The notes beneath the pieces were generated by a model. That model did not search any database. It was not told the origin of the DNA and saw only the letters and a program-made list of their open reading frames with translations. The translations under genes and the position numbers were made by a program. Below, one piece after another: positions 1 to 6,860 of a DNA stretch of 20,108 bases. The stretch's first letter is position 1. The number at the start of each line of letters is the position of its first letter. The stretch is taken from the IMG/VR virus record IMGVR_UViG_3300020442_000314, positions 1 to 20,108 of that record. One strand, 5' to 3'. Source of the stretch: a virus.

Positions 1-139
1 AAGGGCTACAAGTCCTGCTCTTTGGGTAACAGGAGATGGTGCTCCTGACTTTAAACCTTCACAATGGACACACTCTGCTGAAGGGCATGAAAGTTACTTA
101 GATCCTGCAATAACTTTTGATAACTTATATGAAGATTAA
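1..139 (+). CDS. C-terminal end of an unrecognised phage virion-region protein (5' partial)
   Basis: The first complete codon is at base 2, and 45 sense codons run to TAA at 137-139. The visible tail is rich in Trp, Asp and His (it includes WTHSAEGHESYLDP and ends DNLYED) and has no membrane segment. The stop overlaps the ATG of the first adaptor gene by one base (TAATG), so the two are translationally coupled. In this kind of phage the gene before the adaptor is normally a head or capsid-associated protein. That is position-based inference, because 45 residues are too few to assign a family. The start lies upstream of the window. Confidence 0.75.
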   Translation, partial: RATSPALWVTGDGAPDFKPSQWTHSAEGHESYLDPAITFDNLYED

Positions 140-810
140 TGGCATTATCAGGTAGCACAAATTTTGAACCAAATGTAACTGAGTTTATAGAAGAGGCTTT
201 TGAAAGATGCGGTATAGAGCTCAGAACTGGTTATGATTTAAGAACTGCAAAAAGGTCTATTAACATCATGTTAGCTGAGTGGGCTAACAGAGGTCTTAAT
301 CAATGGACTATTGAGCAAACTACTCAAACAGTAACAGAAGGAACCAATAGCTACAGTTTAAATTCTAATGTAATTGATATTTTAGATATGGTTGTTAGAA
401 GAACAACTAATTCTGTAAATACAGACACTAACATGAGCAGAATAAGTAGAAGTGAGTATTTAAATATCCCAAACAAAGATACAAAAGCTAGACCTAATCA
501 ATTCTTTTTTGACAAGCAAACAACACCTGCAATAAAGGTTTATCCCACACCAGAAAATTCTACAGACATTTTAGTTTTTAATAAGTTAGTTAGAATGGAT
601 GATGCCGATACTGCAACAAACACAATGGATTTACCTTTTAGATTTTATCCATGTTTTGCAGCAGGTCTTGCTTACTATATAAGTATAAAAAGAGCTCCAC
701 AAAGAACAGCAGAACTAAAAGCAATTTATGAAGAAGAATTTAGAAGAGCTGCTGACCAAGACGAAGATAGAGCTAGTTTTAGGATAAGGCCAAATCTAAG
801 GAGTGTCTAA
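139..810 (+). CDS. head-tail adaptor protein, SU10/P22 gp4-like (first copy)
   Basis: A 223-residue protein. The N-terminal third is a predicted helix bundle (about residues 14-52, around GYDLRTAKRSINIMLAEWANRG). A beta-rich centre follows (about 60-150, with the TVTEGTNSYSLNSNVIDILD and PAIKVYPTPEN types of segment), then a helical C-terminus (about 165-215, with YYISIKRAPQRTAELKAIYEEEFRRA). This helix-sheet-helix plan and length fit the phage adaptor family that docks under the portal dodecamer and starts the tail channel, best known from phage phiSU10 and functionally like P22 gp4. The start is fixed by a one-base overlap with the upstream stop. The gene is itself coupled by a one-base overlap to the zinc-ribbon gene. 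A second protein of similar plan follows at 1162. The family call is by pattern recognition. Confidence 0.8.
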   Translation: MALSGSTNFEPNVTEFIEEAFERCGIELRTGYDLRTAKRSINIMLAEWANRGLNQWTIEQTTQTVTEGTNSYSLNSNVIDILDMVVRRTTNSVNTDTNMSRISRSEYLNIPNKDTKARPNQFFFDKQTTPAIKVYPTPENSTDILVFNKLVRMDDADTATNTMDLPFRFYPCFAAGLAYYISIKRAPQRTAELKAIYEEEFRRAADQDEDRASFRIRPNLRSV

Positions 811-1127
811 TGGCTTATGCAAGTGGTAAATTTGCATACGCTTTATGTGATAGATGCGGGTTTCGATATAAGTACAAAGATTTAAGAAAAGAATGGAATG
901 GTGCTAAAACCTGTCGTTCTTGTTACGAAGAAAAACACCCACAATTAGAAACCACTAGAAATGTTATAGATCCAGAAGCTTTGTACGAAGCTAGACCTAA
1001 TACAGATAGAGAGGTTGGAAATGGTAGGATTTCAACTAATAATGATTTAGTTGGTAAGACATTTGCAGGATTTAAAACAAACTTATCTTTAGGATCTTTA
1101 ACTGTTTTAGAAAATGATAATAGTTGA
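810..1127 (+). CDS. small zinc-ribbon protein between the adaptor genes
   Basis: A 105-residue protein with a clear four-cysteine zinc-binding pattern: Cys13-x2-Cys16 (CDRCGF) and Cys35-x2-Cys38 (CRSCYEEKHP), 18 residues apart. The knuckle resembles treble-clef or ribbon zinc sites. The rest, from about residue 45, is polar and probably extended (PEALYEARPNTD and similar). It starts on the last base of the first adaptor gene, so it is translated with the head-tail joining proteins. A minor virion or assembly role fits the position, but a nucleic-acid-binding or regulatory role cannot be excluded. Similar small zinc proteins recur beside adaptor genes in marine phages (recollection, not checked). 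The zinc site is certain as a pattern; the function is unknown. Confidence 0.8.
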   Translation: MAYASGKFAYALCDRCGFRYKYKDLRKEWNGAKTCRSCYEEKHPQLETTRNVIDPEALYEARPNTDREVGNGRISTNNDLVGKTFAGFKTNLSLGSLTVLENDNS

Positions 1128-1161
1128 CAAGTAAATACTACTTAATTTGATATAATAAATT
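1124..1161 (+). promoter_or_regulatory. candidate promoter with extended -10, upstream of the second adaptor
   Basis: The 34-base gap contains TGATATAAT (1148-1156), a perfect extended -10 (TGnTATAAT). A TTGACA lies at 1124-1129, but its spacer is 21 bases, longer than the usual 16-18, so the extended -10 would have to do most of the work. The -10 ends five bases before the ATG at 1162 and no Shine-Dalgarno sequence is visible, so a transcript from here would be leaderless or nearly so. A 5-bp inverted repeat (AAGTA 1129-1133, TACTT 1139-1143) sits between the elements and may be chance. Confidence 0.4.
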
Positions 1162-1836
1162 ATGACCTTAGCTGAACTAAAAACTTTAATACAAAATTAT
1201 GTAGAAAATGACGAAACTACTTTTGTTAGTTCTTTAAACGATATTATTAAAAATGCAGAGGAAAGAATTTTTGAGTTAGTTCAGTTTGATTTTTTCAAAA
1301 AAAATGTATCTGGTGTTTTAACTACAGGTAACAGATTTTTGACTGCACCTTCAGATTATGTATTAAGCACTTATTTAGCTGTAATAGATGGTAGTGGAGA
1401 TTATTCTTATTTAGAAAAAAAACATTCTTCGTTTATGCAAGAATATACAGTAGATCCCACAGACGCTACTTTGAGAGGAAAACCTTTGTATTATGCTGAC
1501 TATGATAAAGAATTATCTACTGCATCAAATAATGGCTCTACTTTAGTTTTAGCACCAGTTCCTGACAGTAATTATTCAGTAGAGTTACAATACGTTTATA
1601 AACCAACTTCTATTGTTACAAACACAACGGGCACTTGGTTATCAACAAATGCTAGAAATGGTCTACTATTCGCTTGTTTATCTGAAGCTTATTTATTCAT
1701 GAAAGGAGATGCGCAATTACAAGAACAATACGAAAGAAGATTTCAAGAGGAAATATCAAGATTGAAAAATAGAGCTGAAGGCAGAGGTAGAAGAGATGAG
1801 TATCGCTTTGATTCTTTGCGTTCACAAATAACCTAG
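1162..1836 (+). CDS. head-tail adaptor protein, SU10_adaptor-like (second copy)
   Basis: A 224-residue protein. Residues 1-48 form an N-terminal helical hairpin (MTLAELKTLIQNYVEND, then NDIIKNAEERIFELVQFDFF). A beta domain follows (about 50-155) with segments such as GNRFLTAPSDYVLSTYLAV and TLVLAPVPDSNYSVELQYVYKP. Residues about 165-215 are a charged C-terminal helix (AYLFMKGDAQLQEQYERRFQEEISRLKNRAEGRG). This is the usual plan of the SU10-type adaptor, which forms a ring between portal and tail. It is the better family match of the two adaptors. It starts after a 34-base gap carrying a TATAAT, unlike most neighbours, which overlap. The stop TAG shares its last base with a strong ribosome-binding site for the next gene. 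Confidence 0.85.
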   Translation: MTLAELKTLIQNYVENDETTFVSSLNDIIKNAEERIFELVQFDFFKKNVSGVLTTGNRFLTAPSDYVLSTYLAVIDGSGDYSYLEKKHSSFMQEYTVDPTDATLRGKPLYYADYDKELSTASNNGSTLVLAPVPDSNYSVELQYVYKPTSIVTNTTGTWLSTNARNGLLFACLSEAYLFMKGDAQLQEQYERRFQEEISRLKNRAEGRGRRDEYRFDSLRSQIT

Positions 1837-1843
1837 AGGAGGT
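1836..1843 (+). promoter_or_regulatory. strong Shine-Dalgarno (GAGGAGGT) for the glycosyltransferase-like gene
   Basis: An eight-base near-perfect anti-16S complement begins on the last base of the adaptor stop codon. Its AGGAGG core ends four bases before the ATG at 1847. Only one other start in the window (3325) has a full AGGAGG. Most genes here start through stop/start overlap with little or no Shine-Dalgarno sequence. Confidence 0.8.
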
Positions 1844-1846
1844 AAA

Positions 1847-2584
1847 ATGGAGAAGATAGAATCCCTTAAAGGGAAAACCATAGCTATAGTCGGCATGGGT
1901 AGAAGTTGGCACGATTACAATCTAGCTAAATCACACGGCATACACTTTGATGAAGTTTGGGCTATAAATTCTGTTGCAAGTGTAATTTTTCACGATAGAG
2001 TATTTATGATGGATCCTCCGTCAAGATTTTTGGATAGTGATGATGCTGGTGGACAAACTGAAACCATGCGAAAACTTTTGCAAAAACATGACAAACCAAT
2101 CTATTCTTGTGTTACTGATGAAAGATGTCCTCCCGTAGTAGAATATCCGATACATCAAATTGTAAGAGATTCTCATTGTTATTATTTAAATAATACAGTT
2201 GCTTATGCAATAGCTTTTGCTTATTGGCATGAAGTAAGTAATTTAAAAATGTTTGGTATTGATTTTAGTTATAAAGGCAATTTACATTTTGCAGAAGCGG
2301 GTAGAGGATGTTGCGAGTTTTGGTTAAATAAATGTATGCACAAAGATATACAAGTTGAAGTAGCCAATAGTTCTGCTTTATTAGATTCAAATGAAGATGC
2401 ACAAGATAAATTGTATGGCTATCATAGATTAAAAGATCCTATGGTAGTTGTACTAGATGAAGAAAAAAAATTAAGAGTTTTAAAAAAAAGCGAATACGAA
2501 TCTTCCATAACTAGGCCAGAAAGAACACCAATTATGGTAGATAGAAATGATCCTAATGTTCTTGGAGAACCAAAAAAATGGTAG
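1847..2584 (+). CDS. Rossmann-like enzyme, possible glycosyltransferase (DUF115/MAF or GT42 sialyltransferase-like)
   Basis: A 245-residue protein. The N-terminus has a nucleotide-binding type strand-loop (KTIAIVGMGRSW, residues 10-21), then VWAINSVASV and a strand ending FMMDPP. The second half has NNTVAYAIAFAYWHEVSNLK leading into GIDFSY (137-142) and later ANSSALLD. The series of G-x-G-x-S loop, 'vwaiN' strand, helix with small residues, GIDxxY-like loop and late NS-x-LL resembles CMP-sialic-acid transferases of the Cst-II type and the MAF/DUF115 (MptE-like) group. This resemblance is pattern-based inference. The last 50 residues are charged and look separate. The gene sits between an adaptor and a small helical protein gene and has its own strong ribosome-binding site. 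Modification of virion or host-surface glycans would suit that, but another nucleotide-dependent role is possible. Confidence 0.65.
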   Translation: MEKIESLKGKTIAIVGMGRSWHDYNLAKSHGIHFDEVWAINSVASVIFHDRVFMMDPPSRFLDSDDAGGQTETMRKLLQKHDKPIYSCVTDERCPPVVEYPIHQIVRDSHCYYLNNTVAYAIAFAYWHEVSNLKMFGIDFSYKGNLHFAEAGRGCCEFWLNKCMHKDIQVEVANSSALLDSNEDAQDKLYGYHRLKDPMVVVLDEEKKLRVLKKSEYESSITRPERTPIMVDRNDPNVLGEPKKW

Positions 2585-2871
2585 ATGAAATTACACCAGG
2601 AGTTTCTTTTGAGCTTGGCTTGGTTGAAACCAAAACAACTAATCATGGAGGTCATTCTCCTGAATTTTGGGCGGAAAGATTAACAGAAAAAATAGTTGGG
2701 TATTCAGAAGATAATGAACCTCATGTAAAAGAACAGGCTAAAGCTTTTAGAGATGTAATTTACAAAGTTTGTTTAATTTACATAAAAAATGCTATAAAAT
2801 CATATCAATCCACTTTAAAACAAGATTTAATTCAAAGTGGAGAAAACGAATTAGCAAAAATTATTAAATAA
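2578..2871 (+). CDS. small helical protein of the head-tail region, function unknown
   Basis: A 97-residue protein that starts inside the last codons of the preceding gene (seven-base overlap ATGGTAG at 2578-2584), so translation is coupled. Residues 1-28 look extended. From about residue 29 it is almost entirely helical: WAERLTEKIVGYS, then KEQAKAFRDVIYKVCLIYIKNAIKSY, then DLIQSGENELAKIIK. No catalytic motif or membrane span is visible; the 'VCLIYI' patch is short and lies in an amphipathic helix. Small proteins with this helical pattern (an 'EQAxAFR...YxxxAIxSxxxTL' style core) occur near adaptor genes in other marine phages, by my recollection. Likely a minor structural or assembly protein. 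Confidence 0.75.
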   Translation: MVDEITPGVSFELGLVETKTTNHGGHSPEFWAERLTEKIVGYSEDNEPHVKEQAKAFRDVIYKVCLIYIKNAIKSYQSTLKQDLIQSGENELAKIIK

Positions 2872-2886
2872 AATTAAAGGTAAATC

Positions 2887-3315
2887 ATGGCTATTACTTC
2901 CACACTAACCTCTAGTTTTAAAAAAGAATTACTTCTTGGTAATCACAATTTTACCAATAGTTCGGGAGATACTTATAAACTAGCTTTATACACGAGTTCC
3001 GCTACATTAGGGGCAACTACCACTTCTTTTACTACAACAGGTCAAGCAAGTGGTACTAACTACACATCTGGTGGTGGTACTTTAACCAATGTAACTCCAA
3101 CTATAAGTGGCACAACTGCTATAACTGATTTTGCAGATTTAACATTTAGTACAGCAACGATTACAGCCAGAGGTTGTATGATCTATAACAGTTCTGACTC
3201 TAATAAATCAGTAGCTACTATAGATTTTGGCGGAGATAAAACTTCTACTGCTGGAGACTTCACTATAGTTTTTCCCGCAGCTGGAGCAAGCACAGCTATT
3301 ATAAGAATAGCGTAG
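2887..3315 (+). CDS. Ser/Thr/Gly-rich small virion protein (tail or decoration type)
   Basis: A 142-residue protein made of short beta strands with extreme Thr/Ser/Gly content, and only one Cys (CMIYNSSD). The N-terminal block (SSFKKELLLGNHNF followed by DTYKLALYTSSATLG) matches a recurrent marine-phage virion protein pattern that I recall but cannot name as a formal family. It ends with a hydrophobic strand pair (TIVFPAAGASTAIIRIA). It opens the fibre gene cluster: 15 bases after the helical protein, with a weak AAAGG ribosome-binding site, and 9 bases before the S74 fibre. Its composition and position suggest a surface-exposed tail or capsid component, perhaps receptor-facing. The exact role is unknown. 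Confidence 0.75.
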   Translation: MAITSTLTSSFKKELLLGNHNFTNSSGDTYKLALYTSSATLGATTTSFTTTGQASGTNYTSGGGTLTNVTPTISGTTAITDFADLTFSTATITARGCMIYNSSDSNKSVATIDFGGDKTSTAGDFTIVFPAAGASTAIIRIA

Positions 3316-3323
3316 GAGGAGAG
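3314..3323 (+). promoter_or_regulatory. strong Shine-Dalgarno (AGGAGGAGAG) for the S74 fibre gene
   Basis: A perfect AGGAGG begins inside the stop codon TAG (3313-3315) of the previous gene and ends five bases before the ATG at 3325. It is the second of only two full AGGAGG sites next to starts in the window, which suggests the fibre is made at a high rate or independently of upstream translation. Confidence 0.8.
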
Positions 3324-3324
3324 C

Positions 3325-4797
3325 ATGGCTCTTGTCCTAAATGATAGGGTAAAAGAACTTACCACTTCTACTGGCACAGGCACCATAAATTTAGCAGGTG
3401 CTGAAACTGGTTTTGTAACTTTTGTAGCAGGTATTGGTAACACCAACACTACTTACTATGCGATAGTACATCAATCAGCTAATGAGTTTGAAGTAGGTTT
3501 AGGCACAGTTTCGGACGCTAGTCCAGATACTTTAAGCAGAACCACAATCATCAGTAGTTCTAATTCTGGCTCCGCAGTTAATTTTTCCGCAGGAACTAAA
3601 GATGTATTTTGTACTTTACCTGCAAGTAAAGCTGTATTTGCAGATGCTTCTGATAATGTTGGTATTGGTTTAACAAATCCTAGTAAAAAGTTTCATGTAA
3701 AAGGAGATGAAATTTTACTCGAAGACCCTCAGGGCGGATATAAATTAGAGTTAAATGCTGATACAAATCCTGTCACAATAACTGCAAATGATAATACTGG
3801 TGCAAATTATTGTGGATTTAGATTAAAAACGAATAATGGTGGTGGTAATCCAGTCACTGCAATGCATGTTTTTCCAAGCGGAGGTGCTTTTGTAGGTTTT
3901 GGTACAGACGCACGAAATGATACACAAATGGTTATATCTAAATCACCTACCAGTGCTACACAGACAACACCAGAAACATTATTAGTTCTTTCAAATCCTT
4001 GTTTATCTACAGGATCTGATATTAAAGTTGGACAAGGGCCACGAATCGTATTTGAAATTCCAGATGACCAAACTGGAAATAAAGCAACAGGTGCAGCAAT
4101 TGCAGCATTAAAAGAAGTTGATAGTGATACTAATTCACAAACAAGTTTAGCTTTCTACACATCTGATGACGATGAAACCTTAGACCAAAATATGACTATT
4201 CTTTCCGATGGAAAAGTTGGTATAGGCACTTCAAGTCCAACCGAAAAACTAACTGTAAATGGAAATATAGCGAACACTGCTGGTGATTTAACAATTGATT
4301 CTGCTGGCGACATTATTCTTGATGCTGATGGTGGTAATGTAACATTTAAAGATGGTGGTACTGCTATAGGAGATTTAGTAAATGAATCTTCTGATTTTGT
4401 CATAGAATCTAAAGTACAAGATAAAGACATAATTTTTAAAGGTGATGATGGTGGTAGCACAATAACTGCCCTTACTCTTGACATGTCTGAGGCAGGTGCT
4501 GCAACTTTTAACGATAATGTTACAGCTTTCTCAGATGAAAGACTGAAAGATAATATTGAAACTATAGAAAATGGTTTAGATAAAGTAGAACAACTTAGAG
4601 GTGTGACTTACACCAGAGATGAAAAAGAAAGCATAGGGGTTATTGCTCAAGAAGTAGAAAAGATTCTACCAGAAATTGTATTAACTGCTGATGATGAAAT
4701 GGGTACTAAGTCTGTTGATTACAGCAGACTAACCGCAGTATTGATCGAAGCTGTAAAAGATTTATCAGCTAGAGTAAAAGAATTGGAAGGTAAATAA
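3325..4797 (+). CDS. tail fibre/spike with C-terminal peptidase S74 self-cleaving chaperone
   Basis: A 490-residue protein. Residues 1-108 form a compact N-terminal domain common in marine phage fibres (MALVLNDRVKELTTSTGTG, later NFSAGTKDVFCTLPASKAVF), likely the virion attachment part. A beta-rich shaft follows, including 'VGIGLTNPSKKFHVKG' and 'VGIGTSSPTEKLTVNG' strands, and a Gly/Asp repeat region (about 314-400: GDLTIDSAGDIILDADGG, then KDIIFKGDDGGST). Residues 403-490 are an intramolecular chaperone of the S74/endosialidase type, starting SDERLKDNIE. Ser403 and Lys408 match the Ser-Asp-x-x-x-Lys self-cleavage site, where the chain is cut before the Ser after trimer folding. It ends in a leucine-rich helix (AVKDLSARVKELEGK). 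Its stop overlaps the next start by one base. The receptor is unknown. Confidence 0.9.
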   Translation: MALVLNDRVKELTTSTGTGTINLAGAETGFVTFVAGIGNTNTTYYAIVHQSANEFEVGLGTVSDASPDTLSRTTIISSSNSGSAVNFSAGTKDVFCTLPASKAVFADASDNVGIGLTNPSKKFHVKGDEILLEDPQGGYKLELNADTNPVTITANDNTGANYCGFRLKTNNGGGNPVTAMHVFPSGGAFVGFGTDARNDTQMVISKSPTSATQTTPETLLVLSNPCLSTGSDIKVGQGPRIVFEIPDDQTGNKATGAAIAALKEVDSDTNSQTSLAFYTSDDDETLDQNMTILSDGKVGIGTSSPTEKLTVNGNIANTAGDLTIDSAGDIILDADGGNVTFKDGGTAIGDLVNESSDFVIESKVQDKDIIFKGDDGGSTITALTLDMSEAGAATFNDNVTAFSDERLKDNIETIENGLDKVEQLRGVTYTRDEKESIGVIAQEVEKILPEIVLTADDEMGTKSVDYSRLTAVLIEAVKDLSARVKELEGK

Positions 4798-5162
4798 TGG
4801 CAATAGATTATACCTGGGACGTAAAAACTGTAGATGTTAAAGAGATAGATGGTAAAGCCGATACTGTTTTCAATGTTCATTGGGTGCTTATTGGAACTGA
4901 CAATGATCGTTTAATTAAAGATGAACTAGGAAATGACATAGCAGTTGTTGAAAGATCTTCTGGCAAAATAGCCTTAGATACTTCTGATTTATCAAATTTT
5001 ATTCCTTTTTCAGATTTAACAGCAAGCAAAGTACAAGGTTGGGTTGAAATTGCCTTAAATAAAATAAATAAAAATGAGGTTCAAAATCAAAAAGATTCTA
5101 TTGCTTTGGCTATAGAAAATATAATAAATCCGCCTTTTCAAACTAAAACCTTAGATAAATAA
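4797..5162 (+). CDS. small tail-associated protein, DUF7936-like
   Basis: A 121-residue protein with coupled starts at both ends (TAATG at 4795-4799 and 5160-5164). The N-terminal half is beta-rich (IDYTWDVKTVDVKEIDGKAD, then VFNVHWVLIGTDND). The C-terminal half is a helix set with the motif FSDLTASKVQGWVEIALNKI and then NQKDSIALAIENIINPP. This layout, including 'DLT..KVQGWVE' and the closing 'INPP', recurs in cyanophage and pelagiphage tail clusters and corresponds, by memory, to the DUF7936 group. No enzyme motif or membrane span is seen. Its place between two fibre genes suggests an assembly factor or minor fibre-linked part. Function is not established. Confidence 0.75.
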   Translation: MAIDYTWDVKTVDVKEIDGKADTVFNVHWVLIGTDNDRLIKDELGNDIAVVERSSGKIALDTSDLSNFIPFSDLTASKVQGWVEIALNKINKNEVQNQKDSIALAIENIINPPFQTKTLDK

Positions 5163-5812
5163 TGGCTACTCCAAGTTCAGGCGCAATATCTTTAGATCAA
5201 ATGAATGTAGAAGCAGGTGGTTCTTCTGGCTCAACTGTTTCTATAAATGATGCACAAATTAGATTTTTAGATTCTAAAAGTGCTAATGCTACATCTTCTT
5301 TCGATGATTTTTATGGTATTGAAGCGGCAGGTGGCATTATGTCTGTTGGTGGTACTGTTGTTGGAACACAAACCACTAGTAACTATGTGACTACTTTTAC
5401 TACAACAGCAAATAGAGGATTTATAGATAGCACTTCAAGTAGTATTGGAAGCATAACGAATGATACCTTTTCAAATTTTTTAGGCGGTAATGAAATTAAT
5501 GTCTTTAGAAATTTTACTCGGAGATCAACTACTTCAGGATCATCAACTATAACTGGGCCTAATTTAAATTTATATGCTACTTATGGTACAGGCACAGTAG
5601 CGCCGAATACTAATGCTTCATTTACAAAAATGTTAATCAATGAAACATCTTTTGATAGGTCTGCTGCTACCTATTCTAATAATGTATTTTCTCAACAAGC
5701 TCAATGGAGTTGGTCGCTCACACATACAATCGTTACTTCTACCTCAAATGCTGATCCACCATTTCCAGCTGTAACAGATCCAGAAACTACTGTGCCTTAC
5801 GTTTTTATATAA
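5162..5812 (+). CDS. short tail fibre/adhesin-like protein with marine-phage N-terminal tag
   Basis: A 216-residue protein. The first 50 residues (MATPSSGAISLDQMNVEAGG, then STVSINDAQIRFLD, ending SSFDDFYG) match a widespread N-terminal module of cyanophage and pelagiphage tail proteins in which 'GAISL..hN.e' repeats precede a (D/S)DFYG box. The rest (about 55-216) is Ser/Thr/Asn-rich, beta-predicted and low in Lys, with no recognisable domain, as expected of a fast-evolving receptor-binding tip. It ends YVFI close to a strand. It is coupled to the preceding DUF7936-like gene and followed after four bases by the unrecognised 347-residue gene. Role as an adhesin is inferred from N-terminus and position. 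Confidence 0.7.
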   Translation: MATPSSGAISLDQMNVEAGGSSGSTVSINDAQIRFLDSKSANATSSFDDFYGIEAAGGIMSVGGTVVGTQTTSNYVTTFTTTANRGFIDSTSSSIGSITNDTFSNFLGGNEINVFRNFTRRSTTSGSSTITGPNLNLYATYGTGTVAPNTNASFTKMLINETSFDRSAATYSNNVFSQQAQWSWSLTHTIVTSTSNADPPFPAVTDPETTVPYVFI

Positions 5813-5816
5813 AAAC

Positions 5817-6860
5817 ATGAGTGAAATAAAACTAAAAAAAGAATCTATGGAAAGCGAGCTTCCAGGAGTTACGGCAGACATAGATGAAAATAATGTGCCT
5901 TTTAATAGATTAACTTTTAGCGTCAAGCACCCAATTAACAAAGGCATACAATATTGGGAACTAAATAAGGATGATAGTAAAAGTTTACTTACAGAAAAAG
6001 AAGATGGCGTGTATGGAGAAGAAGAAGATGTAGATTATTTAAAAGATAATTGGTGTGTTGAAGAATATGTAGCAGGTTTGAGTTTGGCATGGAGAGTTGC
6101 AGAAAAAGATGTTGATATTCCTGATGAATGGTGGGAAGAAGTAAACATTGTTCCTCAAAGAACTGCTATGTACGATGATGTTTTTGTAAATCAAGAAATT
6201 GTAAAAAAAGATTATGCAGTTGGTTGTACTGGAAAATTAAAAACAGAGTACGATGAATTGATAAATAAGATAAAAGAAAAGTTTCCAAATGAATATGATT
6301 TTTATAGCAACAAAAACAATATTATTGGCAAGTACCATGACAACCACACTATAAGACCGCCATATAAATCACAAAATACTATTACTGTTTATCACATGTA
6401 TTATCCAAAGTCTTGGATGCAAAAACTTTTAAAAGATTATCAGTGTCCAAATTTTGATTATAAATATTGTTTTTGGTTTGGTTTTAAATACGATTTAGAT
6501 TTAGGCAAAAGATATTTAAAATTGGTAATTAGAGATGACGATAAGACAAGCAATTATCAAGAACACCCAGATTCTTTTATTCCAAGACCACAATTACCAG
6601 TTTGTAATGAACCTTACTTTGCAAAAATATATTCAGAAGATGGCACAGAAGCAGATGAATATGATGTCTTTTTTTCAACTACGCCAGAAATAATGAAAGC
6701 ATACTGCGCAAAAAATGAATTAAATTTTCCTATTCCAGAAAGCAGGGAAGATGACTATATTTGGACTTATGGATTAGTTTATGACAAAAACACTCTTAAA
6801 ATAAAACAAGTAAAAGGCTATATTAAAGTAGCACAAAACATAGATGATTGGTTATGGTAG
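5817..6860 (+). CDS. unrecognised 347-residue aromatic, acidic protein in the fibre cluster
   Basis: No family is recognised. The protein is rich in Trp (about ten), Tyr, Phe, Asp, Glu and Lys, quite unlike the Ser/Thr/Gly-rich fibres on both sides. Features include NKGIQYWELNKDD, EWWEEVNIVPQR, a helical TEYDELINKIKEKFPNEYDF, then FWFGFKYDLDLGKRYLKLVI, and near the end TYGLVYDKNTLKIKQVKGYI and IDDWLW. The last two blocks look like related aromatic beta hairpins. There are six scattered Cys, no signal peptide and no membrane span, so a soluble folded domain is likely. The start ATG at 5817 lies four bases after the previous stop, without a clear Shine-Dalgarno. Position suggests a fibre chaperone or a virion or host-interaction protein; this is inference. 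Confidence 0.75.
   Translation: MSEIKLKKESMESELPGVTADIDENNVPFNRLTFSVKHPINKGIQYWELNKDDSKSLLTEKEDGVYGEEEDVDYLKDNWCVEEYVAGLSLAWRVAEKDVDIPDEWWEEVNIVPQRTAMYDDVFVNQEIVKKDYAVGCTGKLKTEYDELINKIKEKFPNEYDFYSNKNNIIGKYHDNHTIRPPYKSQNTITVYHMYYPKSWMQKLLKDYQCPNFDYKYCFWFGFKYDLDLGKRYLKLVIRDDDKTSNYQEHPDSFIPRPQLPVCNEPYFAKIYSEDGTEADEYDVFFSTTPEIMKAYCAKNELNFPIPESREDDYIWTYGLVYDKNTLKIKQVKGYIKVAQNIDDWLW

Noticed and set aside
1129-1143. Inverted repeat AAGTA-5-TACTT as a terminator or operator
   Set aside because: The stem is only 5 bp, AT-rich and without a T-run. It is too weak to call on its own.
4155-4484. Minus-strand frame of 109 residues opposite the S74 fibre
   Set aside because: It lies wholly antisense to a well-supported fibre with a conserved C-terminal domain, and its proline/serine-rich product has no recognisable feature.
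4270-4530. Gly/Asp repeats of the S74 fibre considered as a calcium-binding RTX-like array
   Set aside because: The spacing is not the nine-residue GGxGxDxxx pattern. It fits a common marine fibre shaft module instead.
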